A stretch of DNA of 40,944 bases, taken from NCBI GenBank assembly GCA_904397845.1, contig CAJFOX010000022.1, forward strand, positions 1-40,944, in the 5' to 3' direction. The stretch comes from an uncultured Oscillospiraceae bacterium. Lineage in GTDB: Bacteria; Bacillota; Clostridia; Oscillospirales; Ruminococcaceae. A program made the translations under genes and the position numbers. The notes beneath the pieces were generated by a model, which was not told the DNA's origin, did no database searches, and saw only the letters and a list, made by a program, of their open reading frames with translations. Shown piece by piece: positions 1 through 8,206 of this stretch; position 1 is the first letter of the stretch; each line of letters begins with the position of its first letter.

Positions 1-257
1 AAATCCAATGGTCGGGCAGGAATATCCGGCATGGATTTTACAACTGAGTGATGCACTGTCCACATATAACCCAGGATAAAATATAAAACGCTTTTTAATT
101 GTTCGGCAATAACTTTTCCGTCAATCTCTACAGCTACATCATCCAGCTTCTCGATACTTACAACACGGTCATCGACAGAAATCAATTCATAGAGCATATG
201 TATTACCTGAAGCAAATATCCATGTAATTTATCAGGTACCAAAGTTTTATTTGACAT
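1..257 (-). CDS. 5' part of an unknown protein, possibly QxK-type nuclease-like (runs off the left edge)
   Basis: An open frame starts with ATG at 257 and stays open for 85 codons to the window edge. A good ribosome binding site (GGAGGGG, 5 nt before ATG) supports the start. The protein begins MSNKTLVPDKLHGYLLQ and contains DDVAVEIDG followed by EQLKSV around residues 39-58. The pattern of an acidic strand followed by Q-x-K resembles the N-terminal nuclease region of DUF4297/Cap4-like and ABC-three-component-type defence proteins; this is a recollection of the family pattern and was not searched. After residue 58 the resemblance is no longer obvious to me, so the gene may be a degraded remnant. 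The function is therefore open. Confidence 0.45.
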   Translation of the reverse strand, partial: MSNKTLVPDKLHGYLLQVIHMLYELISVDDRVVSIEKLDDVAVEIDGKVIAEQLKSVLYFILGYMWTVHHSVVKSMPDIPARPLD

Positions 258-571
258 ATGCACCCCTCCAGCTTCACTGCCATAGACCATAAATATCTAA
301 AATATTATAAAAGCCACATGGGAATACACCCACACGGCTACCTTGGTGGCGTAAAGGCTCACCGTAAATTTATTATAAAGGATAAGACTGGAAAATTCAA
401 GAATTTGCCGTATTTACAGCGAAAGAACAGCAGTTATATTAATTAGGGATTGGTTAGGGATTTGCCGCTTTGAGACGCCTTCTGCTGGCACAGGTTTTGA
501 TTCTTCCTGCTGGCCTTTTCGGAAGAGCTGTGCCGGTGGGACGACTTCCTAAAATTTCCCCCGGAACGCAG
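258..571. other. Intergenic stretch without a convincing gene
   Basis: I see no well-supported gene here. A 62-codon frame on the plus strand (258-446) has no ribosome binding site and begins where the divergent gene starts, so I do not call it. The one visible structure is a 9-bp direct repeat, TTAGGGATT, at 443-451 and 454-462 (11-bp period). Confidence 0.5.
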
Positions 572-597
572 AAAAACCGCCTGTTTAGGCGGTTTTT
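572..597 (-). terminator. Terminator of the tRNA-Pro transcript
   Basis: AAAAACCGCC pairs perfectly with GGCGGTTTTT around a 6-nt loop. It starts 11 bases beyond the tRNA-Pro CCA end, so it ends that transcript. The stem is A/T-flanked on both sides and could work in both directions. Confidence 0.85.
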
Positions 598-607
598 CCA
601 GGAAAGC

Positions 608-683
608 TGGTCGGAGTGGCGGGATTCGAACCCACGGCATCATGCTCCCAAAGCATGCGCGCTACCAACTGCGCTACACCCCG
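608..683 (-). tRNA. tRNA-Pro (TGG)
   Basis: On the minus strand the sequence folds as a full 76-nt tRNA with an encoded CCA tail. The acceptor stem is CGGGGTG/CACTCCG with one G-T wobble. The anticodon stem is CATGC/GCATG with loop TTTGGGA, giving anticodon TGG (proline). The T-arm has the usual GGTTCGAATCC core. It lies behind a consensus promoter and a half-copy of itself, and is followed by a terminator. Confidence 0.95.
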
Positions 684-714
684 ATATAAAATTGTAAGAG
701 GCTCTGGGCGTATT

Positions 715-756
715 CTCCCAAAGCAGGCGCGCTACCAACTGCGCTACACCCCGATA
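715..756 (-). pseudogene. 5' half of tRNA-Pro, truncated duplicate
   Basis: Forty-two bases match the 5' half of the intact tRNA-Pro (645-686), with one mismatch and an offset of exactly 70 bp. The copy contains the acceptor 5' strand, D-arm and anticodon loop including TGG. The 3' strand of the anticodon stem is replaced (GAATA instead of GCATG), and no T-arm or matching acceptor strand follows. It cannot fold as a tRNA. It sits between the promoter and the intact tRNA, so it must be transcribed as part of the tRNA leader. Confidence 0.85.
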
Positions 757-793
757 CGATACGTTTCTCTTTGCGTTGTAAAACGCAGTTTTT

Positions 794-822
794 ATTATAG
801 AATAGACAAAACCATTTGTCAA
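794..822 (-). promoter_or_regulatory. Consensus sigma-A promoter for tRNA-Pro
   Basis: TTGACA (822-817) and TATAAT (799-794) are separated by 17 bp on the minus strand, a perfect consensus. The start should fall near 787, upstream of the half tRNA and then the intact tRNA-Pro. Confidence 0.9.
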
Positions 823-861
823 CCGAATCAAAGGTTTGGCGTCGGTATTCGGCAAGGCTTC

Positions 862-890
862 TTGACTTGCGGGGCCGTAGCCGATACAAT
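862..890 (+). promoter_or_regulatory. Sigma-A promoter for glyQS
   Basis: TTGACT (862-867), a 17-bp spacer and TACAAT (885-890) lie 43 bp before the glyQS start codon. The resulting leader would be only about 35 nt. That leaves no room for a T-box riboswitch, the usual control of glycyl-tRNA synthetase genes in many Firmicutes. Confidence 0.8.
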
Positions 891-933
891 GAAAAGACAG
901 CGGATCCTTTTAAAAGACAAGGGAGGCAGGAAT

Positions 934-2316
934 ATGAAAAATACCGAAAAAACAATGGAAAAAATCGTCGCGCTGTGCAAAAACCGCGGCTATGTATATG
1001 CCGGCTCTGAAATCTATGGGGGGCTGGCCAATTCCTGGGATTACGGCCCGCTGGGCGTGGAGTTTAAAAACAACATTAAAAAAGCTTGGTGGAAAAAATT
1101 CGTCCAGGAATCCCCTTATAACGTAGGGCTGGACAGCGCGATTTTGATGAACCCGCAGGTGTGGGTAGCCTCCGGCCATGTGGGCGGCTTTTCCGACCCG
1201 TTGATGGACTGCCGGGATTGTAAAACCCGTCACCGCGCCGATAAACTGATCGAGGATCAAGCCGGCATTTCCCCGGAGGGATGGGAATTTGAGCGCATGC
1301 AGGAATTTGTAAAGGAGCATGGTATCAAATGCCCCGAATGCGGCAGCCAAAATTTTACCGATATCCGCTCCTTTAACCTGATGTTCAAAACTTTCCAGGG
1401 CGTTACCGAAGACGCAAAAAGCCAGATTTACCTGCGTCCGGAAACGGCACAGGGTATTTTTGTGAACTTCTCCAATATCCAGCGCACCACCCGAAAAAAA
1501 CTCCCCTTTGGGGTGGCGCAGATCGGTAAGAGCTTCCGCAACGAGATTACTCCCGGCAACTTTATTTTCCGTATCCGGGAATTTGAGCAGATGGAGCTGG
1601 AATTTTTCTGCAAACCCGGTACGGATCTGGAGTGGTTTGCCTATTGGCGCAAATTCTGCCGCGATTGGCTGCTGAATCTGGGTTTGAAGGATGAAAATCT
1701 GCGCCTGCGCGACCATGAGCAGGAGGAGTTGTCCTTCTACTCCAAGGCAACGACAGATTTTGAGTTCTTGTTCCCCTTTGGCTGGGGTGAATTGTGGGGC
1801 GTGGCCGACCGCACCGACTACGATTTGACCCAGCACCAGAATGCGTCGGGCAAAACGCTGGAGTATTTTGACCCTGAGACCAACGAGCATTATCTGCCAT
1901 ACGTGGTGGAGCCTTCTCTGGGTGCGGACCGCGTGGCGTTGGCTTTCCTGTGCGACGCTTATGACGAAGAATTGGTGGATGCCCAGAAGAACGATACCCG
2001 CGTTGTGCTGCGGCTTCATCCGGCGCTGGCTCCGTTCAAGGCCTGTGTGCTGCCGCTGTCCAAAAAGCTTGGAGAACAGGCCGGAAAGGTCTATGATGCC
2101 CTTCGTTGCCATTTTATGGTAGATTATGATGATGCGGGCTCTATTGGCAAACGTTACCGCCGTCAGGATGAAATTGGCACACCCTTCTGTATCACCTATG
2201 ATTTTGATTCGGAAACAGACGGCTGTGTGACGATCCGTGACCGGGATACCATGGAGCAGCAGCGGCTTTCCATTGATTCTTTGGTAGACTTTTTGGAAAA
2301 GAAAATTGATTTTTAA
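934..2316 (+). CDS. glyQS: Glycine--tRNA ligase, single-chain type
   Basis: This 460-residue protein charges tRNA-Gly with glycine in the cytoplasm. It is the single-chain dimeric class II enzyme rather than the alpha/beta tetramer. Visible marks are the N-terminal glycine-binding stretch [17 protein letters not shown], two Cys pairs (CRDC and CPEC) of the zinc insertion, the motif 2 region [11 protein letters not shown] with [11 protein letters not shown] before it, and a C-terminal anticodon-binding domain. The ATG at 934 is chosen because GGGAGG lies 8 nt upstream. The frame is open further 5' but only through promoter and tRNA sequence. The length is normal for the family. It appears to have its own promoter. 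Confidence 0.97.
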   Translation: MKNTEKTMEKIVALCKNRGYVYAGSEIYGGLANSWDYGPLGVEFKNNIKKAWWKKFVQESPYNVGLDSAILMNPQVWVASGHVGGFSDPLMDCRDCKTRHRADKLIEDQAGISPEGWEFERMQEFVKEHGIKCPECGSQNFTDIRSFNLMFKTFQGVTEDAKSQIYLRPETAQGIFVNFSNIQRTTRKKLPFGVAQIGKSFRNEITPGNFIFRIREFEQMELEFFCKPGTDLEWFAYWRKFCRDWLLNLGLKDENLRLRDHEQEELSFYSKATTDFEFLFPFGWGELWGVADRTDYDLTQHQNASGKTLEYFDPETNEHYLPYVVEPSLGADRVALAFLCDAYDEELVDAQKNDTRVVLRLHPALAPFKACVLPLSKKLGEQAGKVYDALRCHFMVDYDDAGSIGKRYRRQDEIGTPFCITYDFDSETDGCVTIRDRDTMEQQRLSIDSLVDFLEKKIDF

Positions 2317-2388
2317 CATATAGTATAGAAAAGGGCGGCTCAGCTCAGCTTGGCTAAAAAGAAGCTGCCTCTCTAAGAGGGTGGAAAG

Positions 2389-3549
2389 ATGGATTTTCTC
2401 AAACGGACTTGGGCTGAAATCCGACTGGATGCATTGGCCCATAATTTTCGGCAAATCCGCCGAAAAGTAGGCCCGGACTGTAAGATCATGGCGGTGGTCA
2501 AGGCTGACGGTTATGGCCACGGCGACAGGCAGGTATCCCAGGTGTTTCAGCGGGAAGGGGCGGACTGGTTTGCCGTTTCTAATATTGAGGAAGCCATGCA
2601 TCTGCGCCAGGCGGGTATCACCAAACCGATTCTGATTTTGGGTTTTACTCCGGTGGACCGGGCGGCGCAGCTTTGCGCCAACCGGATCAGCCAAACGGTA
2701 TTTTCGCTGGATTATGCCGGAGAGCTTTCGCTGCAGGCTCAAAAGGCGGGAGCCGAAGTGGACTGTCATATCAAACTGGATACCGGGATGAGCCGGCTGG
2801 GTTTTTTGTGTGATCCGGCGCATTTTTTGCAGTCGATGGAGCAAATCAGCGAGGCAGTTGCGCTGCCCGGGCTTGCCTGCACCGGGATTTTTACCCATTT
2901 TGCCTGTTCCGACGAGGCCAATGAGGATTCTGACCGGTTTACGCTGGAGCAGTTTGGCTGCTATCAAAAAGGCGTGGCAGAGCTGGAAAAAAGAGGGATC
3001 CATTTCTCGTTGCATCATTGCTGCAACAGCGCCGCTACCATGCGATTCCCCCAAATGCATCTGGACATGGTGCGTCCCGGGGTGATCTTGTACGGAGTAA
3101 ACCCCTCGCCCGACTGTGCAGGTCTGATGGATTTCATCCCTGCGATGGATTTAAAATCTACCGTCGCCATGGTTAAGCAGGTGGAAAAGGGAACCCCGGT
3201 CAGCTATGGGCGCACCTATATTGCAGCCAGCGGCACGATGCTGGCCACTGTACCAATCGGCTATGCCGACGGATACCGCCGTACCCATTCCAACCAGGCT
3301 TATATGGCGGTGCGAGGAAAGCCGGCTCCGGTGGTAGGGACGGTATGCATGGATCAGCTAATGCTGGATGTAACCCATATTCCAGGCATCCGCCCCGGAG
3401 ACGAGGTTACCGTTTTTGGCCGGGATGGTGATTGTTCCGTTCCCATTGAGGATCTGGCCCAGGATGAAAAAAGCATCCCTTATGAGGTAATGTGCCTGAT
3501 CGGCAAACGGGTACCGCGCGTTTATCTGCCGCAAAAAGAGGAGGAATAG
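2389..3549 (+). CDS. alr: Alanine racemase
   Basis: The 386-residue protein converts L-alanine to D-alanine for peptidoglycan with pyridoxal phosphate as cofactor. The PLP lysine is K38 in AVVKADGYGHG, and the opposite-face catalytic tyrosine is Y273 in PVSYGRTY. The barrel domain also shows the conserved KLDTGMSRLG. The C-terminal beta domain carries VGTVCMDQ. A short gap of 72 bp follows glyQS. The start has GAGGGTGGAAAG upstream. The stop codon directly abuts the ATG of the next small membrane gene, suggesting co-transcription. Confidence 0.97.
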   Translation: MDFLKRTWAEIRLDALAHNFRQIRRKVGPDCKIMAVVKADGYGHGDRQVSQVFQREGADWFAVSNIEEAMHLRQAGITKPILILGFTPVDRAAQLCANRISQTVFSLDYAGELSLQAQKAGAEVDCHIKLDTGMSRLGFLCDPAHFLQSMEQISEAVALPGLACTGIFTHFACSDEANEDSDRFTLEQFGCYQKGVAELEKRGIHFSLHHCCNSAATMRFPQMHLDMVRPGVILYGVNPSPDCAGLMDFIPAMDLKSTVAMVKQVEKGTPVSYGRTYIAASGTMLATVPIGYADGYRRTHSNQAYMAVRGKPAPVVGTVCMDQLMLDVTHIPGIRPGDEVTVFGRDGDCSVPIEDLAQDEKSIPYEVMCLIGKRVPRVYLPQKEEE

Positions 3550-3954
3550 ATGATGCACTATAGCTATGATATGATCGATTTAATTGCCGCCCTGATCGGC
3601 TCACTGGTTGTCGGTGGGCTTTTGGGATTGGTGCCGCTGATCTGCGGCCTGGTCAAAAAAAGGGTTGGCCTGGCACTTGGCGGCTTTTTTGCCTGTCTGG
3701 GCGGCGGCCTTATCTTGGGGTTGATCCTGGCAGTACCGCTATGTGTGCTGTTCACGGTATTGATTTTTGTGACCAAGCCCAAAACGATGGGTGCGCCTTA
3801 TGGCCAGTATCCGGGGCAGATGCCCTATCAAGGCCCTGCGGGACAGTATTACCAGCCGCCGGCCCGTCCGGTAGGAGGGCCGCCTCCCGCCGCGCCGGAG
3901 CAGGGGCAGCCTGCATCGGAAAAAATGCCCTGGGAGGAACCGGAGCAGAAATAA
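3550..3954 (+). CDS. Small two-helix membrane protein with Pro/Gly/Gln-rich tail
   Basis: The 134-residue protein has two hydrophobic helices (about residues 10-35 and 40-75) and then a cytosol- or surface-facing tail rich in Pro, Gly, Gln and Tyr (YGQYPGQMPYQGPAGQYYQPP). The layout resembles DUF4190-like small membrane proteins, but I cannot assign a family firmly. ATG at 3550 begins right after the alr stop, and a second ATG follows at once, so either may be used. No function can be assigned. A strong bidirectional terminator follows. Confidence 0.75.
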   Translation: MMHYSYDMIDLIAALIGSLVVGGLLGLVPLICGLVKKRVGLALGGFFACLGGGLILGLILAVPLCVLFTVLIFVTKPKTMGAPYGQYPGQMPYQGPAGQYYQPPARPVGGPPPAAPEQGQPASEKMPWEEPEQK

Positions 3955-3960
3955 ATCAAA

Positions 3961-3993
3961 CAAAAGGGAACGGCCCTAGGCCGTTCCCTTTTG
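3961..3993. terminator. Bidirectional terminator between convergent genes
   Basis: A perfect 15-bp stem (CAAAAGGGAACGGCC with its complement) closes a 3-nt loop, with T-rich flanks on both strands. It lies between the plus-strand small membrane gene and the end of the minus-strand pyridoxamine kinase gene. Confidence 0.9.
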
Positions 3994-4011
3994 TTTGAAA
4001 GAAGAAAACTT

Positions 4012-4875
4012 TTATAATAAGTGGAAATTCTGAGGAACTTCCCTTTGCATTAAAAACGGCATGGCCGATTCCAGCATCACACCAAAGCGGGTATCCCCCC
4101 CATAGGAAAAAGTGGTCTTGATGGCGATTTCCACAAACCGAGACGCACGGCTCATGGCAATCGGAAGGCTGTCCCCAATGAGAAAAGAGGCGGTCAGCAC
4201 AGCGGCGAAGATATCGCCGGTACCGGGATAGGAGACCGGTACATAATCGCAGGGGACGCACCAATAATAGTTGTGTTCCTGGTCGTATCCAATGTTGGCC
4301 ATATTTCCTTCGGCCAGAGAAACGCCGGTGATGACGATTTTCTGTGGCCCCTTTTCGCTAAGCCTGGCCAGCATGCTTTTGGCCTGGGCACGGGTCAATG
4401 GCATAGGATGATACGGTTCTCCAAGCAGGATGTAGGCTTCGGTCAGATTGGGGGTAATCACATCCGCGATGCTGACCAGCTCTACCATCCGCCGGCGCAT
4501 TCCTTCCGTAACCGTGCGGTAAGGTTTGCCATGATCCCCCATCACCGGATCGACCACTGCCAGAGCACTGGGATAAGCTTTGAAGAAGGCAAGGCAGTGG
4601 TCAATCTGCGCCTCAGAGCCCAGAAAACCGGAATAGATGCAGGAGAAATCCAGACCCAGCCGCTGATAGTGGGCAAGGGCCTGTGGCAGATAATCAGTCA
4701 GATCCTGAAAAGCAACTTCGCCGAATCCTCCCGTATGGGTGGAGAGGATGGCAGTGGGAACCGGGCAAGCCTGGACGCCCATGGCGGACAGAATGGGCAT
4801 GATGACCGTTAAAGAGCAGCGCCCCACGCCAGACAGGTCGTGGATGGCTACCACACGTTTGTTTTGCATATACAT
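4012..4875 (-). CDS. Pyridoxamine/pyridoxal kinase (PdxY/PdxK-like)
   Basis: The 287-residue protein belongs to the ribokinase-fold pyridoxal kinases, which phosphorylate B6 vitamers at the 5' position to give PLP or PMP. The N-terminus has the kinase start AIHDLSGVGRCSLT. The substrate-site region VVDPVMGDHGK and the catalytic loop PGTGDIFAAVL, with its general-base Asp, are intact. Two starts are possible (ATG at 4875 or 4869); the ribosome binding site is weak (GGACGG). The product could supply cofactor to alanine racemase encoded nearby. It is divergent from the HAD gene, with a promoter on each side. Confidence 0.88.
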   Translation of the reverse strand: MYMQNKRVVAIHDLSGVGRCSLTVIMPILSAMGVQACPVPTAILSTHTGGFGEVAFQDLTDYLPQALAHYQRLGLDFSCIYSGFLGSEAQIDHCLAFFKAYPSALAVVDPVMGDHGKPYRTVTEGMRRRMVELVSIADVITPNLTEAYILLGEPYHPMPLTRAQAKSMLARLSEKGPQKIVITGVSLAEGNMANIGYDQEHNYYWCVPCDYVPVSYPGTGDIFAAVLTASFLIGDSLPIAMSRASRFVEIAIKTTFSYGGDTRFGVMLESAMPFLMQREVPQNFHLL

Positions 4876-4907
4876 AAAAGCAACCGTCCTTTTTTCTCAT
4901 TGGAATC

Positions 4908-4936
4908 AGTATAGCCCCAACCGGGGATTTTGGCAA
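4908..4936 (-). promoter_or_regulatory. Sigma-A promoter for the pyridoxamine kinase gene
   Basis: On the minus strand TTGCCA (4936-4931), a 17-bp spacer and TATACT (4913-4908) precede the kinase start by about 33 bp. Confidence 0.7.
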
Positions 4937-4943
4937 ATAAAAG

Positions 4944-4973
4944 TTGCTTCGCCGATAGAGAACATGCTATAAT
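4944..4973 (+). promoter_or_regulatory. Promoter for the HAD phosphatase gene
   Basis: TTGCTT (4944-4949) and TATAAT (4968-4973) are separated by 18 bp. The predicted leader is about 100 nt. It includes the inverted repeat CGTCTCTCCGGTACGGG/GTCC-like region, with no clear riboswitch fold seen. Confidence 0.65.
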
Positions 4974-5080
4974 GTTTGTACTATTTAAAACCAAAATCCC
5001 GTCCGGAAAAGAGGACAATGCATCGTCTCTCCGGTACGGGGTGCGTCCCTATCAGGGAACGGACGGAGAGGAGCGGTCAA

Positions 5081-5746
5081 ATGATCAAAGCGGTTGTATT
5101 TGATATGGACGGTATTATGTTCGATACGGAACGGCAGGGCCAGGAAGCGATCCTGGCTGTCGGAAAGGAATTGGGCATGCCGGATATTGAAACATTTAGT
5201 GTGGAATGCCTGGGCGCCACCAGCGCCAGTATTGCGGAGAATTTCGCCCGGCGTTACGGCCATATGATGACTTCGGAGGAATTTTGGGGAAAAACCCGCC
5301 AATACCGCAAGGACAGGGGACAGCAGGATGACATTCCTTTGAAAACCGGGTTGATCGAGCTTTTGGATTACCTGAGAGACCGTGGGTACAAAATCGCAGT
5401 GGCCACCTCCACCAATTACGAAAAGGTGATGCATAATTTCGATGTTACCGGTGTGCAGGGCCGTTTTGACGCGGTGGTCTGCGGCGACATGATTTCCCGC
5501 AGCAAGCCTGCACCGGATATTTACCTGCGAGCGGCAGAGCTTTTAGGCGTGGCGCCGCAGGAATGCATGGCGTTGGAGGATTCGCCCAACGGGATCCGTT
5601 CCGGCATCGCGGCAGGGATGTATACCGTCATGATCCCTGATATGATTCCCGCCAATGAGGAACTTTTGGCCATCGCCTCCAACAAGGTGGACACGCTTTT
5701 GGATATTATGCCGCTTTTGGATGAGCTGGGCGCACCGGCAAAATAA
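5081..5746 (+). CDS. HAD-superfamily phosphatase/phosphoglucomutase-like (subfamily IA)
   Basis: The 221-residue protein has all four HAD motifs: nucleophile and acid D8/D10 in FDMDGIMFDTE, the Thr/Ser motif VATST, the lysine motif SKPAPDIYL, and the acidic metal motif ALEDSPNGI. A helical cap lies between motifs I and II, as in subfamily IA. The DTE and EDSPNG motifs are typical of beta-phosphoglucomutase-like and YqaB/YhcW-like enzymes. The true substrate, a sugar phosphate or a nucleotide, cannot be read from sequence. ATG at 5081 is preferred because GGAGAGGAG lies 8 nt upstream. The frame is open for 35 more codons without a binding site. Confidence 0.9.
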   Translation: MIKAVVFDMDGIMFDTERQGQEAILAVGKELGMPDIETFSVECLGATSASIAENFARRYGHMMTSEEFWGKTRQYRKDRGQQDDIPLKTGLIELLDYLRDRGYKIAVATSTNYEKVMHNFDVTGVQGRFDAVVCGDMISRSKPAPDIYLRAAELLGVAPQECMALEDSPNGIRSGIAAGMYTVMIPDMIPANEELLAIASNKVDTLLDIMPLLDELGAPAK

Positions 5747-5757
5747 AGATGAAAAGA

Positions 5758-5799
5758 AAAAACGTATGTGGAAAATATTTCCGCAAACGTTTTTCTTTT
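5758..5799 (+). terminator. Terminator after the HAD gene
   Basis: A long imperfect stem (AAAAACGT, then TGTGGAAA, pairing with TTTCCGCA and ACGTTTTT) is followed by CTTTTT. Confidence 0.75.
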
Positions 5800-5918
5800 T
5801 GGCAGCAAAATACTGTCCCACATGCTGAAAAAGGATTTCTCTTCCAGCCCTGCTGCCGCGCATGTTAGGCGGTCAATGGGGGAATACTGCTAGTAAAATG
5901 AGTAAAGGAGGACTCCCC

Positions 5919-6098
5919 ATGAGCAAAGGCATGAATTCCCTGGCGGCCGGAGCCGCCGTAGCATTGGCGGCTGGCACTGCCGTATATTTCTTTTCCGGCA
6001 AAAAGCGCCGTACAATGAAAAAACTCAAGCGCAGCGCCGGAAAAGCAATGAAGGTCATGGAAGACCTGGCCGGCAATGTGTCCTACATGATGAGATAA
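5919..6098 (+). CDS. 59-residue single-pass membrane protein
   Basis: The protein has a short N-terminus, one Ala/Gly-rich helix (about residues 7-26, ending YFFSG) and a strongly basic tail (KKRRTMKKLKRS). The tail continues as an amphipathic helix. The layout is YtxH-like: a small anchored protein with a cytosolic charged helix. The start at 5919 is set by AGGAGG 8 nt upstream. It forms its own unit between two terminators. No function can be assigned. Confidence 0.75.
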   Translation: MSKGMNSLAAGAAVALAAGTAVYFFSGKKRRTMKKLKRSAGKAMKVMEDLAGNVSYMMR

Positions 6099-6103
6099 CG
6101 CCG

Positions 6104-6143
6104 AAAACCCGCCGAAACGATTGTCAGGCGGGTTTTGTTTTTT
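6104..6143 (+). terminator. Terminator after the 59-residue gene
   Basis: AAAACCCGCC pairs with GGCGGGTTTT around a 13-nt loop, followed by GTTTTTT. Confidence 0.9.
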
Positions 6144-6285
6144 CCGGCGGCGCGGGGGAATCTTCCTCGTTTGTATCAATGGGATCCCAACTGCAGTTTT
6201 TTCAGGAAACACTTGATTAAACGGATTATTTATAGTTTAATGTAATATAAGGCATTTCAAAAATTGCAATAGGGAGGCGCCCTTT

Positions 6286-6804
6286 TTGGCCGTATTAAAT
6301 ATTGTCCTGGTCGAACCGCAGATTCCGCAGAATACGGGGAATATTGCCAGAACCTGCGCTGCAACTGGCACACGCCTGCACTTGGTGGGGCCTATGGGCT
6401 TTTCGGTAAGTGACAAAAAATTGAAACGGGCAGGGCTGGATTACTGGCATTATCTGGACATTAGCTATTACGATGGATTGGCGGACTTTTTCTCCAAAAA
6501 CCACGGCCCCTTTTATTATTTTACCACTAAAGGGAGACAGAATTACAGCGAAAAAGTTTATGCGGACAACGCTTATCTGCTTTTTGGGCGCGAGGATAAG
6601 GGGCTGCCGGAAGAATTGTTATTGCAGCATCCGGATGAATGCCTGAGGCTGCCTATGCGGGGAGGGCTACGCAGCCTCAATCTTTCCAATACGGTTGCGG
6701 TGGGCGTGTATGAGGTGCTGCGTCAGTGGGGCTTTCCAGAACTGGAAAATCAGGGGCACCTATCCCGCTATGCCTGGCCGGAGGAAACAAACGGACACGA
6801 ATGA
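6286..6804 (+). CDS. trmL: tRNA (cytidine/uridine-34-2'-O)-methyltransferase
   Basis: The 172-residue SPOUT methyltransferase adds a 2'-O-methyl to the wobble nucleotide of tRNA-Leu isoacceptors. It opens with LVEPQIPQNTGNIARTCAATG, split here as the substrate-binding start (VEPQIPQNTGN) and the following helix. The knotted SAM site is shown by LLFGREDKGLPEE and by LRLPMRGGLRSLNLSN. The start is a TTG at 6286, placed 8 nt after AGGGAGG. The length matches the family. It begins a run of closely spaced genes: trmL, a DegV-family gene and a Cys-motif gene. Confidence 0.95.
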   Translation: MAVLNIVLVEPQIPQNTGNIARTCAATGTRLHLVGPMGFSVSDKKLKRAGLDYWHYLDISYYDGLADFFSKNHGPFYYFTTKGRQNYSEKVYADNAYLLFGREDKGLPEELLLQHPDECLRLPMRGGLRSLNLSNTVAVGVYEVLRQWGFPELENQGHLSRYAWPEETNGHE

Positions 6805-6825
6805 CATACGGAGGATTATATTTCC

Positions 6826-7704
6826 ATGGAAAAAATTAAATTCATCACCGATTCTGCCAGCGATATCCCGGAAGAAGAGGCACGGGCATATGGAATCGAG
6901 GTGCTCCCGATTCCCATTGCCATTGACGGAAAGGATTATCACGAGCGGGTGGATTTTACCAATCGGGAGTTCTATAAGCTTTTGACCGATGCGGCTCGAA
7001 TCCCCGTGACCAGCCACATCCCCCATACACGCTATGCGGAGGTGTACCGGCATGCGGCGGAAGACGGATACCGCAAAATCATCAATGTAACCATCAATTC
7101 AAAAGGATCCAACATGTTTGCCGCTGCGAATATGGGAAAAGACCTGTTTGCCGAGGAGTACCCGGAGCTGGCAGAAAAGACCCAGATTACCGTCATCGAT
7201 TCGCTTTGCTATACCTACACCTATGGATATGCAGTGGTGCAGGCGGCGAAACAGGCGGAAGAAGGAAAGTCCTATGAGGAAATTCTGACGTATCTGGATG
7301 ATTATTTCAGCCGTGTGGAGACATATTTCTCAGTCTACAACCTGGATTTTGCAAAAAAGTCCGGCCGTATTAGCGTGGCCGCCGCCTTTGTGGGGGATAT
7401 GCTGGGTCTGCGGCCTATTATGTCTATTATTGACGGGGAAATCAAGATTATTGAAAAGGTTCGGGGAGACAAGACTGTGGTTCCCAAGCTGGCGCAGATT
7501 GCCCGGCAGCGGCGCCGGGGCGAACATACGCCGTTTTTTGCCATTCGAGCTGACCGGGACGAAGTGGGAGAAGAATTGGAAAAAATATTGGTGAAGTCTT
7601 TTGGTAAGCATGCGGTCTGCCTTGCGGAAGCGGGTGCGTCTATTACCATCAACGCGGGCCCTAATCTGGTAGGTTGCATGGTAATGGGAGAGCGCAGAAA
7701 ATAA
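6826..7704 (+). CDS. DegV family fatty-acid-binding protein
   Basis: The 292-residue protein has the two-domain DegV fold, whose members bind a fatty acid and, as FakB, present it to the FakA kinase for phosphorylation. The start FITDSASDIP is the family signature. The fatty-acid-head contact region is seen in PVTSHIPH, where the usual TSQPS-like motif is altered. The stretch KKSGRISVAAAFVGDMLGLRP is the second family signature (quoted here only as KKSGRIS and LGLRPI). No fakA gene is in the window. The gap to trmL is 21 bp. Confidence 0.92.
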   Translation: MEKIKFITDSASDIPEEEARAYGIEVLPIPIAIDGKDYHERVDFTNREFYKLLTDAARIPVTSHIPHTRYAEVYRHAAEDGYRKIINVTINSKGSNMFAAANMGKDLFAEEYPELAEKTQITVIDSLCYTYTYGYAVVQAAKQAEEGKSYEEILTYLDDYFSRVETYFSVYNLDFAKKSGRISVAAAFVGDMLGLRPIMSIIDGEIKIIEKVRGDKTVVPKLAQIARQRRRGEHTPFFAIRADRDEVGEELEKILVKSFGKHAVCLAEAGASITINAGPNLVGCMVMGERRK

Positions 7705-7716
7705 GGAGGAATCGGA

Positions 7717-8154
7717 ATGAAAGCGGAAAGGCAGAAAAAAATAGACGAACAGCTGGAAAAGAAAAATAACTGCTGCCAAGTTGTCCTGAACGCATTTTGC
7801 GAGGACTTTGGATTTTCTCCGGCGGATTTACTGCCGCTGGCAGGCGGATTTGGCGGCGGTATGTGCCTGGGAGAGAAGTGCGGTGCTGTCACGGCCATGA
7901 TTATGATTGCCGGGATGGATTATGGTTCTTTTGATGGGTCGGACGCCAAGAAAAAAAACGGATTGAAGGCTGTGGTAAAAAAGCTCAACGACCGTTTTGA
8001 GGAGGAATTCGGCTCGTCCCAGTGCCGGACGCTGCTGGGAAACATCGGACAGGGGAAATACGATCTTTCCCGTACCAAAGAGCAGGGCAAGCGCCCCTGC
8101 GCCATTTTTATGGAGAAGGCCTGCGATATTTTGGAACAAGAGCTGGGGCTTTAA
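7717..8154 (+). CDS. C_GCAxxG_C_C family protein
   Basis: The 145-residue protein fits the C_GCAxxG_C_C family, small proteins with conserved cysteines often found in anaerobes with redox or metal functions. The cysteines are seen in NNCCQVVL near residue 20, GGGMCLGEKCGAVTAM around residues 47-60, SSQCRTLLG and RPCAIFMEKAC near the C-terminus. The central CGAVTAMIMIAG corresponds to the GCAxxG motif with Gly replaced by Lys-Cys-Gly spacing. It starts 12 bp after the DegV gene with AAGGAGG upstream. The biochemical role of the family is unknown to me. Confidence 0.8.
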   Translation: MKAERQKKIDEQLEKKNNCCQVVLNAFCEDFGFSPADLLPLAGGFGGGMCLGEKCGAVTAMIMIAGMDYGSFDGSDAKKKNGLKAVVKKLNDRFEEEFGSSQCRTLLGNIGQGKYDLSRTKEQGKRPCAIFMEKACDILEQELGL

Positions 8155-8206
8155 GAAAAACGGCAAAAAATTTACCATTTGTTATTAAATTTTATCCCCT
8201 CAACTC

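Noticed and set aside
258-446. A 62-codon plus-strand frame right after the left-edge gene start
   Set aside because: It has no ribosome binding site, and I recognise no family in it.
754-933. A T-box riboswitch before glyQS
   Set aside because: A good promoter lies only 43 bp before the start codon, leaving no room; no T-box core sequence is seen.
910-3060. A 716-codon open frame on the minus strand across glyQS and alr
   Set aside because: It is the antisense shadow of two certain genes; it has no family-like motifs and no credible start.
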